The notes: generated from the sequence alone by a model not told the origin. Counted from the stretch's first letter, positions 7,721-16,765 are shown. The stretch: 57,345 bases of DNA from Streptomyces sp. Ru73 (GCF_002920575.1 NZ_PQSQ01000049.1:1-57345); one strand, 5' to 3'. Translations and numbers: made by a program.

Positions 7721-9448
7721 TCAGCCGCCGATGCCCTTCGGGTTGAGGTGGGCGATCCGGCCGCTCTCGGTACCGTCCGAGGGGTCGATCACGCAGTCGA
7801 TGAGTGCCGGCTTGCGGGCCGCCAGGGCCTCACGCAGCGCGGCGGCCACCTCATCCGGCGTCGTCGCCTGGTAGCCCTTGCCGCCGAAAGCCTCGAACAT
7901 GACGTCGTGCCGGGCCTTGAGGACGGTCGGCGCCGGGTCGTCGGTCGGCGACACGCCGTCGCCGCGGTAGACGCCGCCGTTGTTGAGGACGACGGTGACG
8001 ACCGGCAGGCCGTACCGGCAGATCGTCTCCGCCTCCATGCCGCTGAACCCGAAGGCGCTGTCCCCCTCGAGGGCGACGACCGGTTCGCCGGTCTCCACGG
8101 CGGCGGCGATCGCGTACCCCATGCCGATGCCCATGACGCCCCACGTGCCGCTGTCCAGCCGGCGGCGCGGGGACTGCATGCCGATGGCGCTGCGGGCCAG
8201 GTCGAGCGCGTTGGCGCCCTCGTTGACGAGGTAGCTCCGCGGGTGCTCCGCGAGGACGTCGCGGATCGCCTGCAGCGCGCCCAGGAACTTCATGGGGCTC
8301 GCGCTCCTGGCGGCTTCGAGGCGCTTGGCCATCTTGCCGACGTTCTGCTCCGTGCGGGTGCGCAGTTCCTCCCGCCACGCGCCCGGTACGGCGATCCGGC
8401 CCGGCTTGCTCCGCTCGGTGAGCGCCGCCATGACGGACCCGACGTCACCGACGAGGGGTGCCGCGATGGGCTGGTTGCTGTCCATCTCGGCCGCCGCGAT
8501 GTCGACCTGGATGAACGTGGCGTCGGGGCTCCACTGCGGGGCGTCGCCGTGGCCGAGGAGCCAGTTGAGCCGCGCGCCGACGAGCATCACGACGTCGGCG
8601 CGGCGCAGCGCGAGGGAGCGGGCCGTGGCGGCGGACTGCGGGTGGTCGTCGGGCAGCAGGCCCTTGGCCATCGACATCGGCAGGTAGGGCACGCCGGTGG
8701 TCTCGATGAACTCCCGTATGTGCTCGTCGGCCTGGGCGTAGGCGGCGCCCTTGCCGAGGACGACCAGCGGGCGTTCGGCGCGCGCGAGGAGGTCGATCGC
8801 GCGGTCGACGGCTTCCGGCTCGGGCAGCTGGCGGGGGGCCGGGTCGACGACCCGCCAGAGCGAGGCCGCGCCCTTCTCCGCGTCGATGACCTCGCCCAGT
8901 ACGGCGGCGGGGATGTCGAGGTAGACGCCGCCGGGGCGGCCGGAGACGGCGGTGCGGATCGCGCGGGCGATGCCGCGGCCGATGTCCTCGGCACGGTGGA
9001 CGCGGTACGCCGCCTTGGCGAAGGGCCTGGCAGCGGCCAGCTGGTCCATCTCCTCGTAGTCGCCCCGCTGGAGGTCGACCAGGTGGCGTTCGCTGGAGCC
9101 GGATATCTGGACCATCGGGAAGCAGTTGGTGGTGGCGTTGGCGAGGCCCACGAGCCCGTTGAGGAAGCCCGGTGCCGACACGGTCAGGCAGATGCCCGGC
9201 TTCTTGGTGAGGAACCCGGCGGCGGCCGCCGCGTGTGCCGCGTCGCTCTCGTGGCGGAAGCCGATGTAGCGGAGTCCTTCCCGCTGCGCGAGGCGGGCCA
9301 GGTCGGTGATCGGGATGCCCACGACCCCGTAGAGGTTCTCCACCCCGTTGAGTTTGAGTGCGTCGACGACCAGATGGATCCCGTCGGTGAGGGTGGGGGC
9401 GTCGCCGGTGCCCTCCTCCGCCGTCTCCGGAATGGCTGCGTCGGTCAT
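7721..9448 (-). CDS. oxc: Oxalyl-CoA decarboxylase
   Basis: This 575-residue cytoplasmic thiamine-diphosphate enzyme converts oxalyl-CoA to formyl-CoA and CO2. The N-terminal PYR domain includes LYGVVGIPI and FRHESDAAHAAAA, with the catalytic Glu typical of ThDP enzymes. A central domain follows, then a C-terminal PP domain with the ThDP/Mg motif EGDSAFGFSGMEAE...VVLNNGGVYRG. Length and sequence match Oxalobacter-type Oxc rather than acetolactate synthase. GGAGG lies 8 bases before the ATG. It is the last gene of the minus-strand frc-ligase-oxlT-oxc series but is separated from oxlT by 420 bases holding a candidate operator, so it probably has its own promoter. Confidence 0.96.
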   Translation of the reverse strand: MTDAAIPETAEEGTGDAPTLTDGIHLVVDALKLNGVENLYGVVGIPITDLARLAQREGLRYIGFRHESDAAHAAAAAGFLTKKPGICLTVSAPGFLNGLVGLANATTNCFPMVQISGSSERHLVDLQRGDYEEMDQLAAARPFAKAAYRVHRAEDIGRGIARAIRTAVSGRPGGVYLDIPAAVLGEVIDAEKGAASLWRVVDPAPRQLPEPEAVDRAIDLLARAERPLVVLGKGAAYAQADEHIREFIETTGVPYLPMSMAKGLLPDDHPQSAATARSLALRRADVVMLVGARLNWLLGHGDAPQWSPDATFIQVDIAAAEMDSNQPIAAPLVGDVGSVMAALTERSKPGRIAVPGAWREELRTRTEQNVGKMAKRLEAARSASPMKFLGALQAIRDVLAEHPRSYLVNEGANALDLARSAIGMQSPRRRLDSGTWGVMGIGMGYAIAAAVETGEPVVALEGDSAFGFSGMEAETICRYGLPVVTVVLNNGGVYRGDGVSPTDDPAPTVLKARHDVMFEAFGGKGYQATTPDEVAAALREALAARKPALIDCVIDPSDGTESGRIAHLNPKGIGG

Positions 9449-9868
9449 ATCAGGATCCTCCCTGGCACGTTCCCGCTCTGCGTCCTACGACCTTGTACGT
9501 TCCGTTGCATGGGCCCGGCCGTCCGGGAGCTGTCCCCACCGCGCCGTGCACAGCGTTCGTCTGGACGGCCGGCCTCGCCTCCGGCACTGCGGGCGAGGGA
9601 GCCGGGTCACGCCGGCGCATGGTTCCCGCGTCGGTGCCGGCTCACGGAGCACGGCGGCGATCGCGTACGCGGGATGCTGTATTCAGTATCCCATCGACAC
9701 TGCCACGGGGACAAGAAGTCCCCCTGCTCGCCGTGGAGTTGTGCTGTTGACCCGGCCTTCCGTTCCGGTTTTCGGGAAGCCTCGTACTGCGGGCACGCGG
9801 GCGGGTGCGCGTGCGGTACGGAGCGTGCCGCACGCGCATCCGTCGGACGTCCCGCCGTGCCCTGCCCC
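9449..9868. other. 420-bp oxlT-oxc intergenic region
   Basis: No gene is visible. The stretch is the leader and promoter region of oxc and holds the inverted repeat at 9671-9692, which resembles motifs near the other oxalate and formate genes. Short open frames here lack ribosome binding sites and have poor codon use. Confidence 0.5.
9671..9692. promoter_or_regulatory. Candidate operator upstream of oxc
   Basis: GGGATgCTG, TATT, CAGtATCCC form a 9-bp inverted repeat with one mismatch. On the minus strand it contains ATACTGAATACA, matching 10 of 12 bases of ATACTGTATGCA found twice upstream of frc. It lies about 225 bases before the oxc start. FCD-type GntR regulators bind sites of this general shape, but no such gene is in the window. 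Confidence 0.5.
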
Positions 9869-11269
9869 TCAGACGGCTTCGCGGCTGATGGGCTGTGGGT
9901 TGGGGGTGATGCCTTTCGTCTTCGGCCGGCCCGGTTGGCTCAGCGTGAGGGCCACCGCCGCCGATGCCATGGAGACCACACCGGCGAGTGCGTACGCGCC
10001 GTAGTAGCCCCAGGCGTCGACCACCATCGCGCCCATGCCGCCGCCGAAGAGGCCGCTGACCAGCTTGCCGCTGTAGACGATGCCGTAGTTGGTGGCGTTG
10101 TAGTTCTCACCGAAGTAGTCCGGCGTGAGCGCCGCGAACATCGGGAAGAACGCGCCGCCGCCGAATCCGGAGAGGAAGGCGAAGGCCAGGAAGAGCCACT
10201 CGTTGTGCGTCTTGCCGGCCCAGATGACACCGAACTGGGCGAGGCCCAGGATCACGATGATGTACACCAGGGTCTGCTTGCGGCCCAGCATGTCCGACAG
10301 CCAGCCGGTGATCGCGCGGCCCACGCCGTTGACGACGGACATGACACCCATGGAAGAGGCCGCCACCAGTGGGCCGAAGCCGACGTCCTTGGCGAAGGCG
10401 ACCTGGAAGGAGATGCCGAAGATCGACACACCGCCGCACATCACCAGGCTGAACCACATCAGCGGCAGCCGGCCGGTCTTCATGGCTTCCCTGGGCGTGT
10501 ACTGCCGCACGGCGGGCGGGTTCTTCCGCAGGCTGCGGGTGTTCTTCGGCGCACTGGCGTACGTCAGCGGGTCGACCTCGCTCGGCCACCAGTTCTTCGG
10601 CGGGTCCTTGAAGAACCACGCGCAGACCGCCACGATCACCAGCACGTACACGCCGATGAGGTCCAGCACCTCGTTGTAGTTGCTGGTGTCGAAGGCGTAG
10701 TTGAAGATGAAGATGAAGGGCAGCGCACCATAGGCGAAGCCGCCGTTCACGAACCCCGTCTTCGCACCGCGCCGTTCCGGGAACCACTTGCCGACCATGT
10801 TGATGCACGTGGCGTACACCAGGCCCGAGCCGATGCCGCCGACCACGCCGAAGCCCAGGATGGCGAGCCACACGCTGTCGATGTGCGAGAGGCTGGCGAA
10901 GCTGATGAGGTTCAGCACCGCGCCGATGAACATGGCACGCCGGGCGGTCAGGATGCCCCGCTCCCGCATCCAGCCGGCCGGGAAGGCGATGCCCGCCTGG
11001 GCGAAGACCCAGATGCTGAGGATCCAGAAGGTGTTCGTCTGGGTCCAGCCGTGGGCGTGCCCGAGCGTGTCCTCCGCCGATCCGTAGGCGTACTCGGACA
11101 CGCTGATGGCCATCATCGCGATCCACGGAAGGTAGACCATCAGCTTGCGCGAGTGACCGAGGATGTCCCGGTCCGTCTCGCCGATCCGGTATACGCGTCC
11201 TCTGCTGTCCGTGACCTCCCGGTACGCCGTGGCCGGCCTACCGGGGCCTTGCTGCCGTTCTGAGGTCAT
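9869..11269 (-). CDS. oxlT: OFA family MFS transporter (oxalate/formate antiporter type)
   Basis: This 466-residue, roughly 12-helix major facilitator protein belongs to the oxalate:formate antiporter family. Visible features are the loop GKWFPERRGAKTGFVNGGF, the helix start YLPWIAMMAISVSEY and a long central cytoplasmic segment (about 225-270). In oxalotrophs the carrier imports oxalate, often in exchange for formate. Its place between the acyl-CoA ligase and oxc supports that substrate; OFA members elsewhere can carry other small carboxylates. AAGGGGAC precedes the ATG. The first 30 residues (TAYREVTDSRGRVYRIGE) are an extra soluble segment. Confidence 0.92.
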   Translation of the reverse strand: MTSERQQGPGRPATAYREVTDSRGRVYRIGETDRDILGHSRKLMVYLPWIAMMAISVSEYAYGSAEDTLGHAHGWTQTNTFWILSIWVFAQAGIAFPAGWMRERGILTARRAMFIGAVLNLISFASLSHIDSVWLAILGFGVVGGIGSGLVYATCINMVGKWFPERRGAKTGFVNGGFAYGALPFIFIFNYAFDTSNYNEVLDLIGVYVLVIVAVCAWFFKDPPKNWWPSEVDPLTYASAPKNTRSLRKNPPAVRQYTPREAMKTGRLPLMWFSLVMCGGVSIFGISFQVAFAKDVGFGPLVAASSMGVMSVVNGVGRAITGWLSDMLGRKQTLVYIIVILGLAQFGVIWAGKTHNEWLFLAFAFLSGFGGGAFFPMFAALTPDYFGENYNATNYGIVYSGKLVSGLFGGGMGAMVVDAWGYYGAYALAGVVSMASAAVALTLSQPGRPKTKGITPNPQPISREAV

Positions 11270-11363
11270 GTTGTCCCCTTGGCATCGAGAAGTACCTGAC
11301 CAGCGCCTGTCTCACCCCTTTCTTCGCGCGGCTGTCACGGGACAGCCGCCGCGCGTGCGCCCG

Positions 11364-11381
11364 GGACCGGCGTCCCGGTCC
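11364..11381 (-). terminator. Hairpin between acyl-CoA ligase and oxlT genes
   Basis: GGACCGG, a CGTC loop and CCGGTCC form a 7-bp stem. It lies 33 bases beyond the stop of the acyl-CoA ligase gene and 95 bases before oxlT, so it could reduce read-through into oxlT. There is no T tail. Confidence 0.4.
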
Positions 11382-11413
11382 GACCCCGTGCACACGCGCC
11401 CGGAACCGACGGT

Positions 11414-13597
11414 CTAGAGCAGTCCTGCCGCGCGTGCCCAGCGGTACTTCGCGCCCAGCGCGGCCACCGGCTTCTCCGTGGTGTACGGGTAGGCGACGAC
11501 ACCGTGGTCGAAGAGGTACTGGCACGCCTCCTCGACCTCCACGTCGCCCGCGAGCGATGCCACCACCGGCTTCTCGATCCCCTGCTCCCGCGCCTCGGCC
11601 ACGGCCTTCGCCGTCAGCTCGGCGAAGACCATCGGCGGGGTGACGATCGTGTGCCAGTAGCCCAGTACCAGCGCGTGGATCCGCGGGTCCGTGAGGCCCA
11701 GCCGGATCGTCGACTCGTAGGTGGAGGGCGGCTCGCCACCGGTGATGTCGATCGGGTTGCCGGCGGCGCCGAAGGGCGGGATGAAGCCGCGGAACGCCTC
11801 GTCGAGGTCCGGCGGGATCTCCATCAGCGAGAGCCCGTTGTCGACGATGGCGTCCGAGAGCAGCACGCCGGAGCCGCCGGCGCCGGTGATGATCACGACG
11901 TTGTCGCCCTTGGGCGTGGGCAGCACGGGCAGCGCCCTGGCGTACTCCAGCATCTCGTTCAGGCCGGGCGCGCGGATCACGCCAGCCTGGCGCAGTACGT
12001 CGTCGTACACGGCGTCGTCACCGGCGAGCGCGCCGGTGTGCGAGCCGGCCGCCTTCGCTCCGGCGCTGGTCCGGCCGGCCTTGAGCACCACGACGGGCTT
12101 CTTCGGCACGGTGGCGCGGGCGGCCTCGACGAAGGCGCGGCCGTCCTTCAGATCCTCCAGATGCATCGCGATGCACTGGGTGTGCGGGTCCTCGCCGAAG
12201 TAGGTCAGCAGGTCGTCCTCGTCCACGTCCGACTTGTTGCCGAGGCCGACGATGGCCGAGACGCCGGTCTTCGTGGTGCGGGCGAAGCCCAGGATCGCCA
12301 TGCCGATGCCGCCGGACTGCGAGGTGAGGGCCACCCCGCCCTTCACGTCGTAGGGCGTGCAGAAGGTGGCGCACAGGTCCTGCCACGGCGAGTAGTAGCC
12401 GTAGATGTTGGGTCCCAGCAGGCGGACGCCGTGCGCGTCGGCGATGTCCACGATCCGCTGCTGCAGCTCGTGCTCGCCGGTCTCGGCGAAGCCGGAGGGG
12501 ATGAGTACGGCGTTGGGGATGCCCTTGCGGCCCACTTCTTCCAGGGCCGCGGGGACGAACTTCGCCGGGATGGCGAAGACCGCCACGTCGACGTCGCCCG
12601 GCACGTCGGTCACGGACTTGTACGCCTTGCGGCCCAGGATGTCGTCGGCCTTGGGGTTCACCGGGTGGATCTCGCCGGGGAAGCCGCCGTCGATGAGGTT
12701 GCGCATCACCGAGTTGCCGATCTTCCCCGGTTCGTTCGAGGCACCGATGACGGTGACGGACCGCGGCTCCATCAGCCGCCGCATCGCGCCGAGGATCTCC
12801 TCGCGCGTGTAGCGGCGCCGCTCGGCGGGTCGTGCGTCGCTGAGCAGGATGCGGACGTCGGCGGCCATGACCCCGTCCGCCGTGGCGAAGACCGGGTTGA
12901 GGTCCACCTCGGCGATCTCGGGGAAGTCGGCGGCCAGCCGGGAGACCCTGACGATGAGTCCGGCGAGCGCGTCGCGGTCCACGGCCTGCCCGCCGCGCAC
13001 ACCGTTCAGCACGTCCGCCGCCTTGATCGAGTCGAGCATCGACAGGGCGTCGTCGTGCCCTGCCGGGGCGAGCCGGAAGGTGATGTCCTTGAGCACCTCC
13101 ACCAGCACACCGCCGAGCCCGAAGGCCACGACCTTGCCGAAGGTGGCATCGGTGACCGAGCCGACCAGCACTTCCTGCCCGGCCGGCACCATCTGCTGCA
13201 CCTGCACACCGGTGATGCCGGCCGCCGGGTCGTACGCCTTCGCGTTGGCGACGATCTCGGTGAAGGCGGTACGTGCCTCCTCCGCCGAGGCCACGCCGAC
13301 GCGCACCCCGCCCGCGTCCGTCTTGTGCAGGATCTGCGGGGAGACGATCTTCATGACGACCGGGAAGCCCATGCGGTCCGCCAGCGCCACCGCCTCGTCG
13401 GCGGTGGTCGCCAGGCCCTCGTCCGGTGTCGGGATGCCGTAGGCGTCGGTGATCCGCTTGCCCTCGGGCGCGGTCAGGGCCGTACGCCCCGCCGCGCGGG
13501 CCGCGTCCAGCACCTCACGCACGGCCGCGGTGTCGAACCCGGCGTTGGTGTCGGACACGCCCTCGGTGTCGAACTCGGCGTTCTTGTCGAACGACAT
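11414..13597 (-). CDS. NDP-forming acyl-CoA ligase (acetate-CoA ligase family)
   Basis: This 727-residue single-chain protein combines both halves of ADP-forming acyl-CoA synthetases. An ATP-grasp (beta) region comes first at about 25-240 (PVVMKIVSPQILHKTDAGGV). A CoA-binding Rossmann domain follows at about 275-400 (SVTVIGASNEPGKIGNS, GPNIYGYYSP), then succinyl-CoA-synthetase-like domains with TSQSGGIG and GSHTGALAGDD. These enzymes make acyl-CoA from acid, CoA and ATP via phosphohistidine. It starts 3 bases after the frc stop and precedes oxlT. Priming the Frc cycle by making oxalyl-CoA or formyl-CoA is an inference from this context; acetate or another acid is the alternative. Confidence 0.9.
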   Translation of the reverse strand: MSFDKNAEFDTEGVSDTNAGFDTAAVREVLDAARAAGRTALTAPEGKRITDAYGIPTPDEGLATTADEAVALADRMGFPVVMKIVSPQILHKTDAGGVRVGVASAEEARTAFTEIVANAKAYDPAAGITGVQVQQMVPAGQEVLVGSVTDATFGKVVAFGLGGVLVEVLKDITFRLAPAGHDDALSMLDSIKAADVLNGVRGGQAVDRDALAGLIVRVSRLAADFPEIAEVDLNPVFATADGVMAADVRILLSDARPAERRRYTREEILGAMRRLMEPRSVTVIGASNEPGKIGNSVMRNLIDGGFPGEIHPVNPKADDILGRKAYKSVTDVPGDVDVAVFAIPAKFVPAALEEVGRKGIPNAVLIPSGFAETGEHELQQRIVDIADAHGVRLLGPNIYGYYSPWQDLCATFCTPYDVKGGVALTSQSGGIGMAILGFARTTKTGVSAIVGLGNKSDVDEDDLLTYFGEDPHTQCIAMHLEDLKDGRAFVEAARATVPKKPVVVLKAGRTSAGAKAAGSHTGALAGDDAVYDDVLRQAGVIRAPGLNEMLEYARALPVLPTPKGDNVVIITGAGGSGVLLSDAIVDNGLSLMEIPPDLDEAFRGFIPPFGAAGNPIDITGGEPPSTYESTIRLGLTDPRIHALVLGYWHTIVTPPMVFAELTAKAVAEAREQGIEKPVVASLAGDVEVEEACQYLFDHGVVAYPYTTEKPVAALGAKYRWARAAGLL

Positions 13598-13600
13598 GGA

Positions 13601-14833
13601 TCAGATCACTCCGTTCGCCTTGAGCAGCGCCAGTTCGTCTTCGCTGAGGCCGAGTTCGCCCGCGTACACCTCTTCGTTGTGCTGGCCGAGCAGCGGGGAA
13701 GAGGTGATCTCCACCGGGGAGTCGGAGAGCTTCATGGGAGAGCCGACGGTGGTGAACGTGCCGCGCTCGGGGTGCTCGACCTGCACGATCATGCCGTTGG
13801 CGGCCAGCGACTCGTCCTCGATGATCTCCTTGGTGGAGAGGATCGGGCCGCACGGGATGTTGTGGGCGTTGAGCGCGCCCAGCACCTCCCACTTGGGCAG
13901 GGTCGAGGACCACTCCTCGATGAGCTGGAACATCTTGTCCAGCTTGGGCAGCCTCGCCTCCGGGGTGTTCCAGTCCGGGTCGTCGGCCAGTTCGGGCCGG
14001 CCGATGAGCTTCGCCAGCGGCTCCCAGCCGACCGGCTGCACGATCACGTAGACGTAGTCGTTGGGTCCGCCGGGTGCGCACTTGACGGCCCAGCCGGGCT
14101 GGCCGCCGCCGGAGGCGTTGCCGGAGCGCGGCACCTCTTCGCCGAAGTTCTCGTTGGGGTACTCGTTCAACGGGCCGTGTGCCAGCCGCTGGTGGTCGCG
14201 CAGCTTCACGCGGCACAGGTTCAGCACCGAGTGCTGCATGGCCACCGTCACGCGCTGCCCGCGCCCGGTCCGCTCGCGCTGGAGGAGCGCCGCGAGGATG
14301 CCGGTCACCAGGTGCACGCCGGTGCCCGAGTCGCCGATCTGCGCGCCGGTGGCCGTGGGCGGGCCGTCCTCGAAGCCGGTCGTGGACATGGAGCCGCCCA
14401 TCGCCTGGGCGACGACCTCGTACGCCTTGTACGTGGTGTACGGGCCCTCGCCGAAGCCCTTGATGGAGGCGAAGACCAGGCGCGGGTTGATCTGCTTGAT
14501 GCGGTCCCAGGTGAACCCCATCCGGTCGACGGCGCCCGGGCCGAAGTTCTCCACCATCACGTCGCTGCGCCGGATCAGCTCGGTGAGCAGTTCCTTGCCG
14601 CGTTCGGTCTTGGTGTTGAGGGTGATGCTGCGCTTGTTGCAGTTCAGCATCGTGAAGTAGAGGGAGTCGACGTCCGGGATGTCCCTCAGCTGACGGCGGG
14701 TGATGTCACCGCTCGTCGCTTCCACCTTGATCACGTCGGCGCCGAACCAGGCCAGCAGCTGCGTGGCGGAGAGGCCCGACTGCACGTGCGTCATGTCGAG
14801 GACACGTATGCCGTCGAGTGCCTTGGTCGTCAC
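13601..14833 (-). CDS. frc: Formyl-CoA:oxalate CoA-transferase
   Basis: This 410-residue class III CoA-transferase moves CoA from formyl-CoA to oxalate, giving oxalyl-CoA and formate. The start GTG at 14833 gives MTTKALDGIRVLDMTHVQSG, matching the N-terminus of Oxalobacter Frc, and has AGGTG about 8 bases upstream; a longer reading to 14896 lacks homology. Family landmarks are VDSLYFTMLNCNKRSI, MVENFGPGAVDRMGFTWD, the catalytic Asp in AQIGDSGTGVHL and the glycine loop NASGGGQPGW. It heads the minus-strand oxalate operon. Two copies of a 16-base motif lie upstream. Distinction from other CAIB/BAIF transferases rests on the close match to Frc and on oxc and oxlT nearby. Confidence 0.95.
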   Translation of the reverse strand: MTTKALDGIRVLDMTHVQSGLSATQLLAWFGADVIKVEATSGDITRRQLRDIPDVDSLYFTMLNCNKRSITLNTKTERGKELLTELIRRSDVMVENFGPGAVDRMGFTWDRIKQINPRLVFASIKGFGEGPYTTYKAYEVVAQAMGGSMSTTGFEDGPPTATGAQIGDSGTGVHLVTGILAALLQRERTGRGQRVTVAMQHSVLNLCRVKLRDHQRLAHGPLNEYPNENFGEEVPRSGNASGGGQPGWAVKCAPGGPNDYVYVIVQPVGWEPLAKLIGRPELADDPDWNTPEARLPKLDKMFQLIEEWSSTLPKWEVLGALNAHNIPCGPILSTKEIIEDESLAANGMIVQVEHPERGTFTTVGSPMKLSDSPVEITSSPLLGQHNEEVYAGELGLSEDELALLKANGVI

Positions 14834-15014
14834 TGTGGTCACCTCACTTGTCCGTGGTTGGTTCGCGGTTCCGGGACACAGGCGCTCGGGTCGCACCGGA
14901 TGTGGGGAGTGGCGGCCTGCGTGACCGGAGGGAACAGCGCTACGAACCTCCTCGCCGTGGCCACCCGGCGGGCGGGCGGACTGGCCGTACGACCTCGGAG
15001 CTCACCTTAAGAAC

Positions 15015-15030
15015 GAATACTGTATGCAAT
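15015..15030. promoter_or_regulatory. Candidate operator GAATACTGTATGCAAT, copy 1 (frc side)
   Basis: The 16 bases are identical to those at 15124-15139. The core ATACTGTAT is symmetric around its central T. It lies 182 bases upstream of the frc GTG. Confidence 0.6.
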
Positions 15031-15123
15031 GCGCGGGTGTCCAGGCCCCGTGCGGGAAGTTTTCGGAGTGACGCGACATCACCTCCGTGACGTCGACGAG
15101 GGGTTCACCGCCGCCGCGCAACG

Positions 15124-15139
15124 GAATACTGTATGCAAT
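15124..15139. promoter_or_regulatory. Candidate operator GAATACTGTATGCAAT, copy 2
   Basis: This exact copy lies 109 bases from the first and 90 bases before the ATG at 15229. Exact conservation of 16 bases in a non-coding region that is otherwise unlike argues for protein binding. Confidence 0.6.
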
Positions 15140-15228
15140 CAGCGTTTCGTGTGGCCCGAGGACCACCGCCCGGACCGCGCGCCGACACTCACCGCACACC
15201 ACTCCGCCACGACTCCAGGGGGCGCCCC

Positions 15229-16023
15229 ATGTCGTACCGCACCGCTCTCGCCCACGTCATGAGCAGCGTCATCGGGCCCTGCGCCGAGCAGGCCGGCAGA
15301 CGGGCGAGGTTCCCCCGGGCCGCGGTGAGCGCGCTCGGACACGCGGGACTGCTCGGGCTCACCGTCTCCGCCGAGGCCGGCGGCGGGGGCCGGGGTCTTA
15401 CCGAGGCCGCCGAGGTGGTGCGCGAGGTCTCCCGTGCCTGCCCGGCCACCGGGGCCGTGCTCCGGTCCCACTACGCGGCCGTCGCCGTCCTCGACCCCTA
15501 CGGCAGCCCCTGGCTCCGCCGGCGGATCGCCGCCGGGGAGCACCTGAGCACCCTCGCGCTGACCGACGCCGGTGAGGGCGCGGCGGGGGCACCGGCTCCC
15601 GGGACGCGTTCGACCGCGGCCCGCACCGGAGAGGTGGTGGCGCTCAGCGCGCGGAAGCGCGACGTGGTCGGCGCGGGCGAGGCGGACAGCTACCTCTGGT
15701 CGTCGCGGCCCGTCGACGGGCACGAGGGCATGACGCTCTGGCTCGTACCGGCCGACGCCGCGGGCCTGTTCGTGCCGGCCCGGCCGGACGGCGAGGGCCC
15801 GCGCGGCAGCGCGACCTCCACCGTCTGCGCCGACCCGGTCCTGGTTCCGGCGGGCGCGATGCTCGGGCCGAACGGCGGCGGGCTCGACATCGTGCTGGGC
15901 TCGGTCCTGCCGTGGCTGGCCGCGACGCCGGTGGCGGGCCGGGCCGAGGACCTGGCAGGTGCCGTCCGCGGCCGGGGCGGCGCGGCCGTACCGGCGGCCG
16001 GGGACAGGCTGCCGGCGCTGTGA
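15229..16023 (+). CDS. Acyl-CoA dehydrogenase-like protein lacking the C-terminal domain
   Basis: This 264-residue protein starts at ATG 15229 behind AGGGGG. Residues about 10-110 match the acyl-CoA dehydrogenase N-terminal helical domain (AAVSALGHAGLLGLTVSAEAGGGG, CPATGAVLRSHYAA) and about 115-220 the beta-barrel domain (STLALTDAGEG...DSYLWSSRP). The chain ends soon after LPWLAATPVAG, so the C-terminal four-helix domain that carries the catalytic base and much of the FAD site is absent (usual length about 380). It may be a non-catalytic remnant or a repurposed protein. Its position between frc and the formate dehydrogenase genes, flanked by the shared operator motifs, suggests co-regulation. 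Confidence 0.8.
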   Translation: MSYRTALAHVMSSVIGPCAEQAGRRARFPRAAVSALGHAGLLGLTVSAEAGGGGRGLTEAAEVVREVSRACPATGAVLRSHYAAVAVLDPYGSPWLRRRIAAGEHLSTLALTDAGEGAAGAPAPGTRSTAARTGEVVALSARKRDVVGAGEADSYLWSSRPVDGHEGMTLWLVPADAAGLFVPARPDGEGPRGSATSTVCADPVLVPAGAMLGPNGGGLDIVLGSVLPWLAATPVAGRAEDLAGAVRGRGGAAVPAAGDRLPAL

Positions 16024-16085
16024 CCGCCGAGCCGGAAACCGGGAGGAAGGCCAGGCGGAAAACCGGGAGGCCACGCACGGTAGAC

Positions 16086-16108
16086 CGTATACAGTCGACG
16101 TGTATACG
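16086..16108. promoter_or_regulatory. Candidate operator upstream of formate dehydrogenase operon
   Basis: CGTATACA and TGTATACG are perfect 8-bp mirror arms around GTCGACG. The minus strand reads GACTGTATAC, matching ACTGTATGC of the frc motifs in 8 of 9 bases. It lies 163 bases before the first formate dehydrogenase gene. Confidence 0.6.
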
Positions 16109-16129
16109 CTGCCGAAGAGCAGGCGCGAC

Positions 16130-16160
16130 GCCAACGCACGGACGGTGCGCCTGCGTTGGC
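16130..16160. promoter_or_regulatory. 9-bp inverted repeat in the formate dehydrogenase leader
   Basis: GCCAACGCA and TGCGTTGGC flank a 13-base spacer. It is between the candidate operator and the start of the operon at 16271. It could be a leader hairpin or a second operator. Confidence 0.4.
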
Positions 16161-16270
16161 CGGCCACCCCTGCGCCTCCGCACGGGGAAAGTCGAGGGAT
16201 TCGTGTGCGCGAAACCGGACGTGGGCAACGGCGGCGGGACTCTCGCGCTCGACGGTGAGGTGGAGCGATC

Positions 16271-16761
16271 ATGACGGCAAGCGTGAGCGACGTGTCGACG
16301 GAGGCCACGGTCAGCGCCATCGTGGCCGCCCATCACGGCCGGCGCGGACCACTGCTGGCGATACTGCACGCCGTTCAGGAAGAACTCGGCCACATACCGG
16401 AAGAGGCCATCGGCCGGCTCGCCGGGGAACTCAACCTCTCCCGCGCCGACGTGCACGGCGTGGTCTCCTTCTACCACGACTTCCGCCGCGAGCCGGCCGG
16501 CCGTACGACGGTACGCATCTGCCGCGCCGAGGCCTGCCAGGCCGTCGGCGCCGACGCGCTCGTGGCCCGCGTCCGCGAACGGCTCGGCGTCGCACCGGGC
16601 GACACCACCGCGGACACCACGCCGGACGGCTCGGTCACCGTCGAGCAGGTCTTCTGCCTCGGCAACTGCGCCCTCGGCCCCGCCGTCCAGATCGACGGCC
16701 GGGTGCACGGCCGGATGACCGCGGACCGACTGCACACCCTCCTCGACGAGGCGGTCTCCTC

Positions 16762-16765
<4 letters not shown>
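16271..16765 (+). CDS. Formate dehydrogenase gamma subunit (NuoE-like)
   Basis: This 164-residue thioredoxin-fold [2Fe-2S] protein transfers electrons in NAD-dependent formate dehydrogenases. The N-terminal helical part (about 15-75) includes LLAILHAVQEELGHIPEEA and VHGVVSFYHDF. The four cluster cysteines are in CRAEACQ (about 87-92) and FCLGNC (about 133-137). Length and spacing fit FdsG/NuoE-type subunits. Its stop overlaps the next ATG (ATGA). The cysteine pattern and the neighbouring molybdenum subunit show that this is formate dehydrogenase rather than complex I, whose other genes are absent. Confidence 0.93.

Larger units (their letters stand above)
14834..15228. other. Divergent promoter region between frc and acyl-CoA dehydrogenase-like gene
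   Basis: About 395 bases without a gene separate frc (minus) from the gene at 15229 (plus). The stretch holds two identical 16-base motifs, at 15015-15030 and 15124-15139, placed 182 bases before frc and 90 bases before the plus-strand gene, so both directions could be controlled by one regulator. Confidence 0.6.

Noticed and set aside
7670..15010. Very long plus-strand open frames opposite oxc, oxlT, the ligase and frc
   Set aside because: They mirror well-recognised minus-strand enzymes and encode low-complexity Asp/Gly/His/Arg-rich sequence.
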